Source: CBDCYS01 sp965226185
Lineage (GTDB): Bacteria > Acidobacteriota > Terriglobia > Bryobacterales > UBA6623
Direction of reading: 5' to 3'
DNA length: 64,000 nt
Assembly: GCA_965226185.1 (NCBI GenBank)
Contig: CBDDCT010000007.1
Span: 2,542,001-2,606,000, forward strand
Position numbers and translations under genes: made by a program. The notes beneath the pieces were generated by a model. It searched no databases and had not been told where the DNA came from. It was given only the letters and a program-made list of their open reading frames with translations. This document shows positions 39,231 through 47,998 of the stretch, in pieces (within the stretch, counting starts at the first letter, position 1; every line of letters begins with the position of its first letter).

Positions 39231-40475
39231 CTAGCGCCGCACGCGGCAGGCGTCCAGCAGTTTTCTTTTGCGTTGCTGCATCCGTAGCGCGCACTCGGTG
39301 TCGCTCATCCGCAGCGCCTGTTGCTCGAGTCTGGCCGCGCTGACGCCTTCCTTCAGGCAGCTCTCCCAATCGTTGAGCGAGAGCAGTTTTTCGTACGGCG
39401 TGCGATAGTCGTTGAGCCGGTAACGGCGGCGGCGCTTGCCGTTGTCGCTCAGCTCGATGGTGGCGAATCCGCAGGGACGGTGATAGTTCAAATAGGGGTT
39501 GAAATCGGCCGTGTAAAAGCGCTGCACCTGGCCGGCATGACGGGCAGCGATCGGTTCGTGTCCGATGTGCTTGCGTACCACCGCGCCGTTTTTGCCTTCC
39601 ACCAAAGCGTTGTCGGTGGTGCGATTGGCCCGCGACTTGGTGAACTCCGGGACCAGTAATTTGTTCAACAGTTGCTGCACCTTGTAGTTGAGAAACTCCG
39701 AGCCGTTGTCGGAATGAAAGCCCCGGATACGGAAGGGGAATTGATGCAGTATCGCCTCTAAAACTGGCAATAAATGAGCCTCGGAGATGGTTTCGCAGCA
39801 GCCCACCACCTGCCATTGCGTGACCGTGTCGACGGCGTTGATGTGGTAGATCCCCTTGCGGGAGCCGGTGTCGCCCTGGTGCACCGTGTCGACCCGCAAG
39901 TGGCCGGGCTGGCCGCGCGGCTGGGGCTTGCGGCGCTCGCCGATGCTCACCGCCGAGGCGCGCGTCTTGGTGTGATGGACATGGTGTTCGCGATAGGCCC
40001 GGGTGCGCCGCAAGTTGTAGATATGAGAGGCCGAGATCGAGGCCAGTCGTTCGTATTCGGCCTGGCGATGGACCTTGAATTCGCGCTGCAGGATGCGGCG
40101 CACGGCCGGAGCCGAGAGGCCTTCGTGAGCGGCATCGGTCTCGGCCAGCAGCTGGATATCGGCGGGCGTATAACGGTGTGGGAAGCGGTGGCGCCGCGAG
40201 GCTCGCGGCTCGATGACGCCGCGCTCGCGCCAGCGGGCGATCAAACGGGTGATTTGCGCTTTGCGGAGTCCGCTGATCTTGACGAGATAGCGGCGCACGA
40301 TTCCTTTGTCCTTTTTCGACAGCTCCAGGTACTTTTGGGCGCGCAAGGCGCCCTCGAGAAGGCCATAAATCTGCTTGCGGCCGGCGCCGGCGAAGCTGAG
40401 ATTGCTGCTGGCGTCGAGAAACTCCCGCATCTCGGCCAGGGTGAGACGTTCGGCATGCTGCATGGTGACTTGCAT
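39231..40475 (-). CDS. Integrase-core (IS481/IS3-like) transposase
   Basis: A 414-residue transposase. It has N-terminal helix-turn-helix regions (LRKAQITRLIARWRERG) and an rve integrase core with D-D-E: HLRVDTVHQGD, FHSDNGSEFLN and NALVEGKNG. The C-terminus is basic (RMQQRKRKLLDACRVRR). The reading frame is intact. I could not identify clean terminal inverted repeats. Two 23-bp direct repeats just upstream (40510-40532 and 40545-40567) may be subterminal binding sites. Confidence 0.85.
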   Translation of the reverse strand: MQVTMQHAERLTLAEMREFLDASSNLSFAGAGRKQIYGLLEGALRAQKYLELSKKDKGIVRRYLVKISGLRKAQITRLIARWRERGVIEPRASRRHRFPHRYTPADIQLLAETDAAHEGLSAPAVRRILQREFKVHRQAEYERLASISASHIYNLRRTRAYREHHVHHTKTRASAVSIGERRKPQPRGQPGHLRVDTVHQGDTGSRKGIYHINAVDTVTQWQVVGCCETISEAHLLPVLEAILHQFPFRIRGFHSDNGSEFLNYKVQQLLNKLLVPEFTKSRANRTTDNALVEGKNGAVVRKHIGHEPIAARHAGQVQRFYTADFNPYLNYHRPCGFATIELSDNGKRRRRYRLNDYRTPYEKLLSLNDWESCLKEGVSAARLEQQALRMSDTECALRMQQRKRKLLDACRVRR

Positions 40476-40509
40476 TCACCCGCATTGTGCCCTGACCCGG
40501 CTTGTTCAT

Positions 40510-40567
40510 CTTCAGGCTCATCTTGTGTTGGAAACACTCCTCCCCTTCAGGCTCATCTTGCATTGGA
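40510..40567 (+). repeat. Pair of 23-bp direct repeats at the transposase 5' side
   Basis: CTTCAGGCTCATCTTG plus TGTTGGA (40510-40532) or CATTGGA (40545-40567): 21 of 23 bases match, with a 12-bp spacer. Their location suggests subterminal transposase-binding sites at one end of the element. Confidence 0.5.
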
Positions 40568-40641
40568 CAACTCTCCAGCCACCAAGAAAACTCCGGTCAC
40601 GGTAAAATGGGTTGAAGAGGGCGATCCAGAAAGAGAGGGTC

Positions 40642-40872
40642 ATGCCGGTTCGCAAGAATGAACTAGAGACGGACGCACTAAAGTTACCTCCGACGGATCG
40701 AGCGCGGCTTGCGCATCGGCTAATCGAGAGTTTGGAAGGCGCCGAGGAGGGTGACTTCGAAGGAGCGTGGATCGAGGAAGCCGAGCGGCGCCACGCGGAA
40801 TATCGGAAGGGCCTTGTCACGGCTCGCGACGCTGACGCAGTCTTTCGGGATGCCGGATTCCGTCTCGAATGA
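40642..40872 (+). CDS. Type II antitoxin (addiction-module component family)
   Basis: A 76-residue acidic protein of the family PPTDRARLAHRLIESLE...WIEEAERRHAEY...DADAVF, which is consistently paired with ParE/RelE toxins. It should bind and neutralise the toxin encoded immediately downstream and repress the operon. ATG 40642 follows AGAGAGG. Its stop overlaps the toxin start (ATGA), the classical antitoxin-first arrangement. Confidence 0.88.
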   Translation: MPVRKNELETDALKLPPTDRARLAHRLIESLEGAEEGDFEGAWIEEAERRHAEYRKGLVTARDADAVFRDAGFRLE

Positions 40873-41168
40873 GCGCCGGCGGATTCCTTCCCGCAGCCGA
40901 AGCCGAGCTGCACGAGGCAGCTCAGTTTTATGAGGGCCGTAGCGGCGGGCTGGGGCACGATTTTCTCGATGAGGTCCGGCGTGCCATCGAATCAATTGTG
41001 GAGCAACCCTATTCGGGCGTAAGGATCTCGAGAAATATCCGAAGACGTATCCTGCGGCGGTTTCCGTTCGGCGTTCTGTACGCCGTGGAACCAGACGGAA
41101 TTCTCATTGTCGCCGTGATGCATCTCCGCCGCCGGCCCGGATATTGGAAAGACCGCATTAGCAGCTAA
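40869..41168 (+). CDS. ParE/RelE-superfamily toxin
   Basis: A 99-residue basic protein with the ParE/RelE fold: FLPAAEAELHEAAQFYEGRSGGLGHDFLDEV, QPYSGVRISRNIRRRILRRFPFGVLYAV and a C-terminal VAVMHLRRRPGYWKDR. These toxins inhibit gyrase (ParE) or cleave mRNA (RelE); the target cannot be decided from the sequence. It overlaps the antitoxin gene by 4 bp. Confidence 0.88.
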   Translation: MSAGGFLPAAEAELHEAAQFYEGRSGGLGHDFLDEVRRAIESIVEQPYSGVRISRNIRRRILRRFPFGVLYAVEPDGILIVAVMHLRRRPGYWKDRISS

Positions 41169-41217
41169 CTGAACCTTCTTGACCGCACATGCTGGAGCGC
41201 TTTCTCCGCCGTCGCGG
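41164..41217 (-). repeat. 54-bp copy of the 3' end of the pyrE-like gene
   Basis: 52 of 54 bases match 42561-42614, the last codons of the phosphoribosyltransferase gene (encoding TAEKALQHVRSRRF). The two copies are direct repeats that bracket the Gfo oxidoreductase gene. Confidence 0.85.
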
Positions 41218-41278
41218 TGGCGTTTTCTTTTAGGCCGAAGCAAGCTACTCTTGGTATGAAAGCACGAGGAGCGCGAAA

Positions 41279-42529
41279 ATGTCAGGCGATAGCTATTCAT
41301 TGACTCGAAGAAAGTTCGTGCAACACGGAGCTGCCGGCGCGGCGGCCAGCTTGGCGGGTTCAAGGAGCCTAACGGGCGCACAAGCTTCTCCAGGCCCTCG
41401 CGGGTCTGGGCAGACAGTGAAGATCGGGGTTGTCGGCGGACGTTTCGGCCGCTCATTCCAGTGGCGCCTGCATCCGCGCTGCGAAGTGGCCGCGGTTTGT
41501 GACATTCGCGAGGAGCGCTTGCAAGCTCTCGCGGAAACTTATCGCTGCGGCAACACCTACAGCGAGTTTCGCGAGATGCTCCAGCATCCCGGGCTGGAGG
41601 CCGTCGGCGTGTTCACTCCAGCGCCGTTGCACGCCTGGATGGCCACCAGCGCGATGGAAGCAGGTAAGCACGTTATCAGCGCCGTGCCGGCAGGGCTCTC
41701 CGTGCAAGAACTGGAAAGTTTGATCGAGACGGTCAAGCGCACGGGCATGAAATACATGATGGCCGAAACGAGCTACTACCGGCCCGAAATCATCACCTGC
41801 CGGGAATGGGCGAGGGAAGGCAAGTTCGGCGAGATTATCTACTCCGAAGCCGAATATCATCACGAAGGGCTGCTTTCACTGATGGTTGACGATCGCGGGC
41901 TCCCGACCTGGCGTCACGGTTTTCCGCCGATGTGGTATCCGACCCATTGCACCGGAATGATCGTGCCCGTCAGCGGCGAGCGGCTCACGGAAGTACAGGC
42001 CGTTGGTTGGGGAGACGATCACGAGATTCTGCGGACCAACCGGTATCAAAATCCATTTTGGAACACCAGCGCCTTCTTCAAGACTTCGGCGGGGCACGCT
42101 TCGCGCGTATCGGTTTTCTGGCACGTGGCGGCCGGCGGGACCGAGCGGGCTCATTTTTACGGAGATCGCCGCTCCTACATCATGAAGCGCCCGGAAGGCT
42201 CGCCTAACACTGTTGTTGAGATCACGGAAAACGGCAAGTTGGTGATCGATGACAACGGCTATCCGGCTGGCAAAGTGAACAACCTTGCTTACTCGCAGCC
42301 CGATTATTTCGAACGCTTGCCCGAGCCCATGCGGGTCGCGACCGGGCATGGAAACTCGCATACGTTCCTCACCCACGAGTTCGTTCAGGCAATCTTGGAG
42401 GACCGCCATCCGGCCGTCAACGCTTGGGAGTCGGTCGCCTACACGCTGCCGGGAATCATTGCCCACCAGTCCGCGTTGAAAGGCGGCGAGGCCATGAAAA
42501 TCCGTGACTACGGCGCGGCGCCGGCGTAA
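41279..42529 (+). CDS. Tat-exported Gfo/Idh/MocA-family oxidoreductase
   Basis: A 416-residue protein. The N-terminus SLTRRKFVQHGAAGAAASLAGS is a twin-arginine signal, as in many Gfo proteins of Acidobacteria and Planctomycetes. The Rossmann segment VKIGVVGGRFGRSFQW is followed by VISAVPAGLSVQELE, where the usual EKP is replaced, and by a C-terminal substrate domain (HCTGMIVPVSGERL). The substrate is probably a sugar or sugar acid. The gene is bracketed by 54-bp direct repeats derived from its neighbour. Confidence 0.85.
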   Translation: MSGDSYSLTRRKFVQHGAAGAAASLAGSRSLTGAQASPGPRGSGQTVKIGVVGGRFGRSFQWRLHPRCEVAAVCDIREERLQALAETYRCGNTYSEFREMLQHPGLEAVGVFTPAPLHAWMATSAMEAGKHVISAVPAGLSVQELESLIETVKRTGMKYMMAETSYYRPEIITCREWAREGKFGEIIYSEAEYHHEGLLSLMVDDRGLPTWRHGFPPMWYPTHCTGMIVPVSGERLTEVQAVGWGDDHEILRTNRYQNPFWNTSAFFKTSAGHASRVSVFWHVAAGGTERAHFYGDRRSYIMKRPEGSPNTVVEITENGKLVIDDNGYPAGKVNNLAYSQPDYFERLPEPMRVATGHGNSHTFLTHEFVQAILEDRHPAVNAWESVAYTLPGIIAHQSALKGGEAMKIRDYGAAPA

Positions 42530-42560
42530 GAAGCGGCCCGCGGCGTCAGCCTCCGAGGAC

Positions 42561-42614
42561 GCTAACGGAACCTTCTTGACCGCACATGCTGGAGCGCTTT
42601 CTCCGCAGTCGCGG
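42561..42614 (-). repeat. Parent copy of the 54-bp repeat
   Basis: This is the 3' end of the pyrE-like gene and the source or partner of the copy at 41164-41217. Confidence 0.85.
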
Positions 42615-43254
42615 GATCTACCTTGCCGGTCCCCGCAAAGTAGTGGATCACCCGGGAGATCGTGTAAAGCGAGTGCAGCGGATAGGCGCGGCCGTTGAAC
42701 ACGGTTTCGCCTCCCTGTTCGCGGTCAACGACAACGAGAACGCGGCTCACCTCCAACCCTTCCTTGGCGAGTTCCCCGATGGCCCAGAGCTTGGTTCGCC
42801 CCGAGGCCATCACGTCATCGATGAGAGTGATCTGGCGCGAATCCTCTTTGGTCCCCATGTAGGAGCTGACACCGGAACGCCCGCCTGGATAAGCCGCCGG
42901 CTTCTTGCGCATCTGCCCGTAGGAGACCGGAGACGCCGTCGCAAGCGAGGCGATCGCCGTGGAGAGCGCCAAAGGCGTGGCGGTATCGGGGATGCCGATC
43001 ACCTGCTGCGGCGCTCCATTCGCCCCGGCATCGACAATGGAGATCAGCTTTTGGTGAAGGGCCTGGCCCAGCGAGGACAACACGCCCAAATCGTCGTATA
43101 GCTTATGGCGCAGGTCGATGAAGATCGGGGTATGGAGGGCATACTCCTCGCGCACTCTGTCGCCAAGCAGAACCAGACCCTTGTCCCAAAACTGTTCGAG
43201 AAGGGGGTCGTGTTCCAGTCCCTCGTCGCTCGTGAGTCTCGTTTCAGCCCCCAT
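42562..43254 (-). CDS. Orotate phosphoribosyltransferase-like protein
   Basis: A 230-residue type I phosphoribosyltransferase. The PRPP-binding motif ITLIDDVMASGRTK and the following VSRVLVVVDREQGGE are those of PyrE, and VIGIPDTATPLALSTAIA and MRKKPAAYPGG fit the orotate subfamily. Orotate plus PRPP would give OMP in pyrimidine synthesis. The length is slightly above the family norm. The last 54 bp are duplicated 1.4 kb away. Confidence 0.83.
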   Translation of the reverse strand: MGAETRLTSDEGLEHDPLLEQFWDKGLVLLGDRVREEYALHTPIFIDLRHKLYDDLGVLSSLGQALHQKLISIVDAGANGAPQQVIGIPDTATPLALSTAIASLATASPVSYGQMRKKPAAYPGGRSGVSSYMGTKEDSRQITLIDDVMASGRTKLWAIGELAKEGLEVSRVLVVVDREQGGETVFNGRAYPLHSLYTISRVIHYFAGTGKVDPATAEKALQHVRSRRFR

Positions 43255-43417
43255 GAATGCTGGACAGGATCACGTCAAGCTGTTCCGCAAGACCGGCAGG
43301 CCAACTGACGTTGGATGTGTCCCTTGGCAATGTCCTACAAAAAGAGTACCACCGGCGGCGGTCTGGCGGCGGCGCCGTCTCATTCGGGCGATGGCACTTC
43401 TGGGCAACGTCCCGCGG

Positions 43418-44881
43418 TCAGAGCGCCGACTTCAGCCCAACGTCGTTCTCCGGATCGGACCCAGCGAAGCGGCCGGGCGGCATTTCGAGCAGGTTCTTCT
43501 GTTCGGGCGTGAGATCGGACCACTTCTTTACCTTCTTGCGAACCACGTTTCGCGGCAGCAGCGCGGCCAGACACTCCTTCGTTTCGGCGTGCTCGGGCTT
43601 CGTGGCCAGGTTATGCCATTCATTGGGATCGGCATCGTGGTCGTAGAGCTCTTCGCCGTCCGGGAAGCGCGAGTAGCGCCAGCGCTCGGTGCGCACGGAA
43701 ATCTTGTCCGGGCCGCTGGAAGTGATGGCGGGCTTGTTCCATGCGGCCTCGGGGTTGGCGAGCAGCGGGCGCAGACTGCGGCCATCGAGCCCGGGCTTCT
43801 CCGGCAATCCGCATAGGTCCAGCAGTGTCGGGTAGATATCGAGCAGCTCAACGGTTCGGCCGCTGCGCTGGTTGGGCTTCGTCACGCCGGGCGCCACGAA
43901 CATCATGGGCACGCGGCAGGAGCGCTCCCAAAGCGTAAACTTTCTCCACTGCTGCTTTTCGCCAAGCTGCCAGCCGTGATCGGTCCACAATACGATCACC
44001 GTGTTGTCCCGGTGAGGGCTGGCTTCGAGAGCGTCGAGCACGCGGCCGGCATTTGCGTCGGCGAAACTGATGCAGGCCAAATAGCTGGCGACAGCCTTTT
44101 GCCACTGTCCCGTGGAAGTGACGTTGTCGTGGTCACGCAGACCGCGCCTGGCGGAGCGCGGCACATCGTCGAGGTCGTTCGCCAGAAACGGCGGCAGCTT
44201 GACCGACTCGGGCGGGAATTTCTCGAAGTATTTCCGCGGAGCGTACCAGGGCAAGTGCGGGCGGTAGAAGCCGCAAGCCAGGAAGAACGGCTTGTCGTGC
44301 TCCTGCTTGAGGAAGTCTCCGGCCCACATGGCGAGCCGCGTGCCCGCCGTCTCTTCGTCGGGGACATCGATCGGGCTCCAATCAAAGTGCCCGTTTCCCG
44401 GGAGGCCGTTGGCCGGTCTTTGTTCCGGAGTCACAAAGCCGTTGAAGTACTGGTAGGCATGCCAGCTTGCCGCCTCGTTTTGCGGGCCGTGAAAAACCTT
44501 GCCCCCGCCGGCGACGCTGTAGCCGTTACGCATGAAATACTGCGGCAGCGTCACGGCGTTTGGCAGTGCGTCGCGCCAGATGTCAGCGTTTCCGTAGACC
44601 CCTGACGTCGTCGGCCGCAGACCGCTCAGCAGGCTCGTTCGGGAGGGATTGCAGGCGGGAGCCTGGCAGTACGCCCTCTCAAAAAGGACCCCTCGCTTTG
44701 CCAGCCGGCCGATATTCGGCGTCACGGTTTGGGGATGTCCCGCCAGCGGGCCGACCCAGTCGTTGAGGTCGTCAATCGAAATGAAAAGGACGTTGGGCCG
44801 CCGCCCGGCCGCTCCGGCGGGCAGCGCGCCGACCGCGGAGAGCGATTGCAGAAAACGTCGCCGGCTGAATTGGTCACTCAT
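43418..44881 (-). CDS. Tat-exported sulfatase (iduronate-2-sulfatase-like)
   Basis: A 487-residue sulfatase. Twin-arginine signal SRRRFLQSLSAVGALPAGAAG, metal site VLFISIDDLNDWVGPLAGHP, canonical formylglycine motif C-N-P-S-R (ACNPSRTSLLSGLRP), and WTDHGWQLGEKQQWRKFTLWE, which is characteristic of iduronate-2-sulfatase-type (S1_7-like) enzymes. It removes sulfate from sulfated glycans in the periplasm. An insertion-sequence remnant lies upstream. Confidence 0.92.
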   Translation of the reverse strand: MSDQFSRRRFLQSLSAVGALPAGAAGRRPNVLFISIDDLNDWVGPLAGHPQTVTPNIGRLAKRGVLFERAYCQAPACNPSRTSLLSGLRPTTSGVYGNADIWRDALPNAVTLPQYFMRNGYSVAGGGKVFHGPQNEAASWHAYQYFNGFVTPEQRPANGLPGNGHFDWSPIDVPDEETAGTRLAMWAGDFLKQEHDKPFFLACGFYRPHLPWYAPRKYFEKFPPESVKLPPFLANDLDDVPRSARRGLRDHDNVTSTGQWQKAVASYLACISFADANAGRVLDALEASPHRDNTVIVLWTDHGWQLGEKQQWRKFTLWERSCRVPMMFVAPGVTKPNQRSGRTVELLDIYPTLLDLCGLPEKPGLDGRSLRPLLANPEAAWNKPAITSSGPDKISVRTERWRYSRFPDGEELYDHDADPNEWHNLATKPEHAETKECLAALLPRNVVRKKVKKWSDLTPEQKNLLEMPPGRFAGSDPENDVGLKSAL

Positions 44882-44889
44882 GGTGTACC

Positions 44890-45245
44890 TTGAAAGTTTC
44901 GTTCCTGGGGCGTTCGGGCTGTGCTGGTGTTAATTGTTCTACCTGGCACAGGGTGAACACTTGATGCCGGGGACATAGTGAACAGATGTCTCCTTTCGTT
45001 GGTGTTGTCTAAGGTTTGGTTAGGATTCGTTGGGGACTTGCAGGGTAGTCCTTCGTGACAGAGGATCTTTCCGATCGTCGACGCCGACGGAGAGCGTTGC
45101 CGAGGCTGCTCGCGCCGCGGCACGGCGCGGATCTTCGGCGCGCCTCACAGCGGCTGCTCAGCGCGGATCTCCAGATTGCGGGCGACCAGCCCGTTAGCCG
45201 CGACAAACAAGATTGCTTGTCGCCACTCACCAGTTCCACCGCCAG
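44890..45245 (-). pseudogene. Remnant of an integrase-type transposase
   Basis: Reading the minus strand in shifting frames gives fragments such as RSPSASTIGKILCHEGL, resembling the PSASTIG-x-IL-x-x-x-GL helix of IS481-family transposases. The sequence GTGAACACTTGATGCCGGGG, then ACATAGTGAACA, next to it looks like an IS end. There are several stops and frame changes. It separates two sulfatase genes, which are therefore probably not one operon today. Confidence 0.4.
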
Positions 45246-45246
45246 C

Positions 45247-46710
45247 TCACCACGTCCACCAGCGGCCGAGTTGTTTTTCCAGTTTGCGGCGGACTCCGGT
45301 GAATTCCGTCTTGTCCGCGACATTACCTTGTTCGACCTGTCCGCCATCCATCTTGTAAAGCTCGGGCTTGTGCGTCTCGTTCAAGATGAACTTCCACTCC
45401 TGATTGCGGATCATTTTCATGCGGTACTTCTCATTCATGTTCTGGTTCATCACTTGCGAATGGCGCGGAACGGCGTTCTTGTCGGCCGGGGTCAAGGTGA
45501 GGCTCTTTTGTTCAGGCCCCTGATCGTCGTAGCCGGCTGAGGTGTAGACGACGTGCTGGTCGTCGTCCTTGTCGCCGTGCAGAAATGGCTTGAGCGAGCG
45601 GCCCGGCAAATCTTGGCCGGGCCTGCCTCCGCTGAGATCGGCCAAGGTTGGAAAGATATCGATGCCTTGGGCAATGGCGCTGGTCCGGCGACCCTTGGCA
45701 AGGCGTCCCGGCGCCCACCAGATCATCGGAACATGCAGCAGCGAATCGTAGAGAAACATGCCCTTGCGCACCATGCGATGCGTCCCCATAAAGTCGCCGT
45801 GGTCGGAGCTGAATAGCACGATCGTGTTCTCCGCGAGACCTTGCTGTTCTAGGGCATTCAAGAGCCGTCCGACTTGTTTGTCGACCCCCCATTCGATCTG
45901 TGCGTAGTAGTAGCGCAGCGTTTCGGTCATGTCGGCAAGAGTCATGCGGTCCTGCCCCATGGCGGTCGCGAACTCTTCCAGCCGCTCGCTCAAAGCCCCG
46001 GGCGGGATGTAGTCCGGCAGGTGCATGTTCGCCGAGATATAGCGGCTTGTATAGTCAGCGGGCGCCATGTAAGGCGGGTGCGGATCGAAGTAGCTGACGT
46101 GCAGAAAGAAAGGCTCGTCTTTCGACTTGCGGATGAAATCAATCGCGTGGTCGCTGTTGACCTGTGGATAGCAGTCTTCCTCCGGCCAGTAGACGTCGGT
46201 GTGCCAGTGCGGCGGAATGAAGCCGTTGTAGGCCCGGAAGGGTTCGCGGGCGCGGATGCTGGCGGTGTCGAGCTTGTCCAGCTCTGATTTCTCGTAAGTG
46301 TGGTTCTTGCCTACCCAGCCGGTGCGGTAGCCGCGTTGCTGGAAATGCTGGCACATCGTGTCGGGCCAGGAAAGAAACGGGCGTCCTTGATTGGTCAGCG
46401 AACCGTGCTCGTGCGGGTAGCGGCCCGAGAAAACCGACTTGCGCGAAGGAACGCAGACCGGCGAGTTCATGAAACAGTTATCAAACAGGACTCCTTCGCG
46501 TGCCATGCGGTCGAGGTTCGGCGTGCGGGCGTTGGGGTGGCCGAGGCCGCTCATGCAGTCTCCGCGCATCTGATCACAGAAGATGAAGACGACATTGGGC
46601 GGGGCGTCGGCTGCACGGGAGCCTTGCAGGGCAGCGGATGCCATGGATGTACCCAATGCCGCCTGCCCACCCTGTTTGAAGAAGGTCCGTCGTGAAGTGG
46701 CTTCTGTCAT
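45247..46710 (-). CDS. Tat-exported sulfatase
   Basis: A 487-residue sulfatase with the Tat signal SRRTFFKQGGQAALGTSMASA, metal-binding VVFIFCDQMRGD, canonical formylglycine motif C-V-P-S-R (VCVPSRKSVFSGRYPHEHG) and FSSDHGDFMGTHRMVRKG. It belongs with arylsulfatase/choline-sulfatase-like enzymes. It lies 24 bp downstream of a Tat-exported Gfo oxidoreductase on the same strand, so the two probably form an operon. Confidence 0.92.
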   Translation of the reverse strand: MTEATSRRTFFKQGGQAALGTSMASAALQGSRAADAPPNVVFIFCDQMRGDCMSGLGHPNARTPNLDRMAREGVLFDNCFMNSPVCVPSRKSVFSGRYPHEHGSLTNQGRPFLSWPDTMCQHFQQRGYRTGWVGKNHTYEKSELDKLDTASIRAREPFRAYNGFIPPHWHTDVYWPEEDCYPQVNSDHAIDFIRKSKDEPFFLHVSYFDPHPPYMAPADYTSRYISANMHLPDYIPPGALSERLEEFATAMGQDRMTLADMTETLRYYYAQIEWGVDKQVGRLLNALEQQGLAENTIVLFSSDHGDFMGTHRMVRKGMFLYDSLLHVPMIWWAPGRLAKGRRTSAIAQGIDIFPTLADLSGGRPGQDLPGRSLKPFLHGDKDDDQHVVYTSAGYDDQGPEQKSLTLTPADKNAVPRHSQVMNQNMNEKYRMKMIRNQEWKFILNETHKPELYKMDGGQVEQGNVADKTEFTGVRRKLEKQLGRWWTW

Positions 46711-46734
46711 GGGTCTCCTCCAGGCGGCGCCACC

Positions 46735-47880
46735 TTACATATTGAACACTTCATCCCAAGTGACTTCACGGCCCAGCTCGATCGCGATCCTCCCCATGAT
46801 GCCCGTCAAGGTGCTCTCCGCCGCGTAAACCGCCGCGTTATGATGCGGAATTTCACCCTTTACGCCCTTGATGAAGTTCTCGACCAGGTCCAGTGTGATG
46901 TCGTATTTGGTCGATACACTGGTTGGGCCGTCCTTGCCCTCCTGATAGACCGTGAAGCCCTGCCGTGAAGTCGTAATCACGCCCTTCGTCCCAAAGAAAA
47001 CTTCGCCGACATCGCGGTAGCGGCCCTTGGAGAACTGGCAACCCGAATGCGACCAGACGCGCCCGTCGGCGAGTTTGTAGGTCACCGACAGGCTGTCCAT
47101 GATGTCTCCGATATCCTTGCGGACAGCCCGCGCCCCATAACCGATCGCTGACACCGGGTGCGCACCCGTGAACCACTGCACGACATCGAGGTTGTGGACA
47201 TGCTGCTCGACGATAATGTCGCCGCCCCGCTCTTTGTAGAACAGCCAATTGCGGATCTTTTCCTCGGAGGCGTCATGCCCGCTCCGCCGCGGAAGATCGC
47301 TTCCCAGCCAGGCGGAGCGAATCATGCGGATATCGCCAATCTCCCCGTTGACGACCATGTCGTAGGCGCGGTTGTAATCTTTTCCCCACCTCTGCTGGAG
47401 TCCGATGAAGACCATCTGCCCGGGCTTCACCTTCTTGGCGGCCGCCAGCACGCGCCGAATGCCCGCCGGATCCACCGCCACCGGCTTTTCCATGAAGATG
47501 TGTTTGCCCGACTCAACCGCCAGCTCAAAGTGCTCTGGATGCATATAGGGTGGTGTAGCAATGTACACCGCATCGATGTCGGAATCGAGAATCGCCTTGG
47601 CGCTGCCGTAGGCCTGGGCGTCGGGTGCGGGGATTCGCGTGCGGGCGGCGGCGATTTGATCTTCGTAGATGTCCGCGAGCGCCGTCACCTGGGAGTTTTC
47701 ATTCTTGGCGAAGTATCCCGTGATCCGGGACCCTCGGCGTCCGGTTCCCAACAGGCCGACCTTGACCTGGAAGTTGGCCGGGTAACCGCGAGCGGACTCG
47801 GGCCGGATGATTGTCCAGCCGGCGGCGGCGATGCTCGCCCCTTTCACAAAATCTCTGCGATTGCTGTTTTCCTGGCTCAT
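46735..47880 (-). CDS. Tat-exported Gfo/Idh/MocA-family oxidoreductase
   Basis: A 381-residue protein with Tat signal SNRRDFVKGASIAAAGWTII, Rossmann motif VKVGLLGTGRRGSRITGYF, the conserved IFMEKPVAVDPAG (EKP) and a C-terminal domain with QHVHNLDVVQWFTGAHP. These proteins act on sugars, sometimes with a bound cofactor exported together with the enzyme. ATG 47880 starts the Tat signal. It is the first gene of a pair with the sulfatase at 45247 and is divergent from the PhoD-like gene. Confidence 0.9.
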   Translation of the reverse strand: MSQENSNRRDFVKGASIAAAGWTIIRPESARGYPANFQVKVGLLGTGRRGSRITGYFAKNENSQVTALADIYEDQIAAARTRIPAPDAQAYGSAKAILDSDIDAVYIATPPYMHPEHFELAVESGKHIFMEKPVAVDPAGIRRVLAAAKKVKPGQMVFIGLQQRWGKDYNRAYDMVVNGEIGDIRMIRSAWLGSDLPRRSGHDASEEKIRNWLFYKERGGDIIVEQHVHNLDVVQWFTGAHPVSAIGYGARAVRKDIGDIMDSLSVTYKLADGRVWSHSGCQFSKGRYRDVGEVFFGTKGVITTSRQGFTVYQEGKDGPTSVSTKYDITLDLVENFIKGVKGEIPHHNAAVYAAESTLTGIMGRIAIELGREVTWDEVFNM

Positions 47881-47998
47881 GTCAATACCTCGAGGTTGGA
47901 TTGGTTTGGTGTGTCCCGCCGTGCCGGGCTGCCGGCACGTTTCGACCAATTTTACCAGACTGCCGCTAAGCCGCCGAGTGTTGCTAAAGTCGTTTGTT

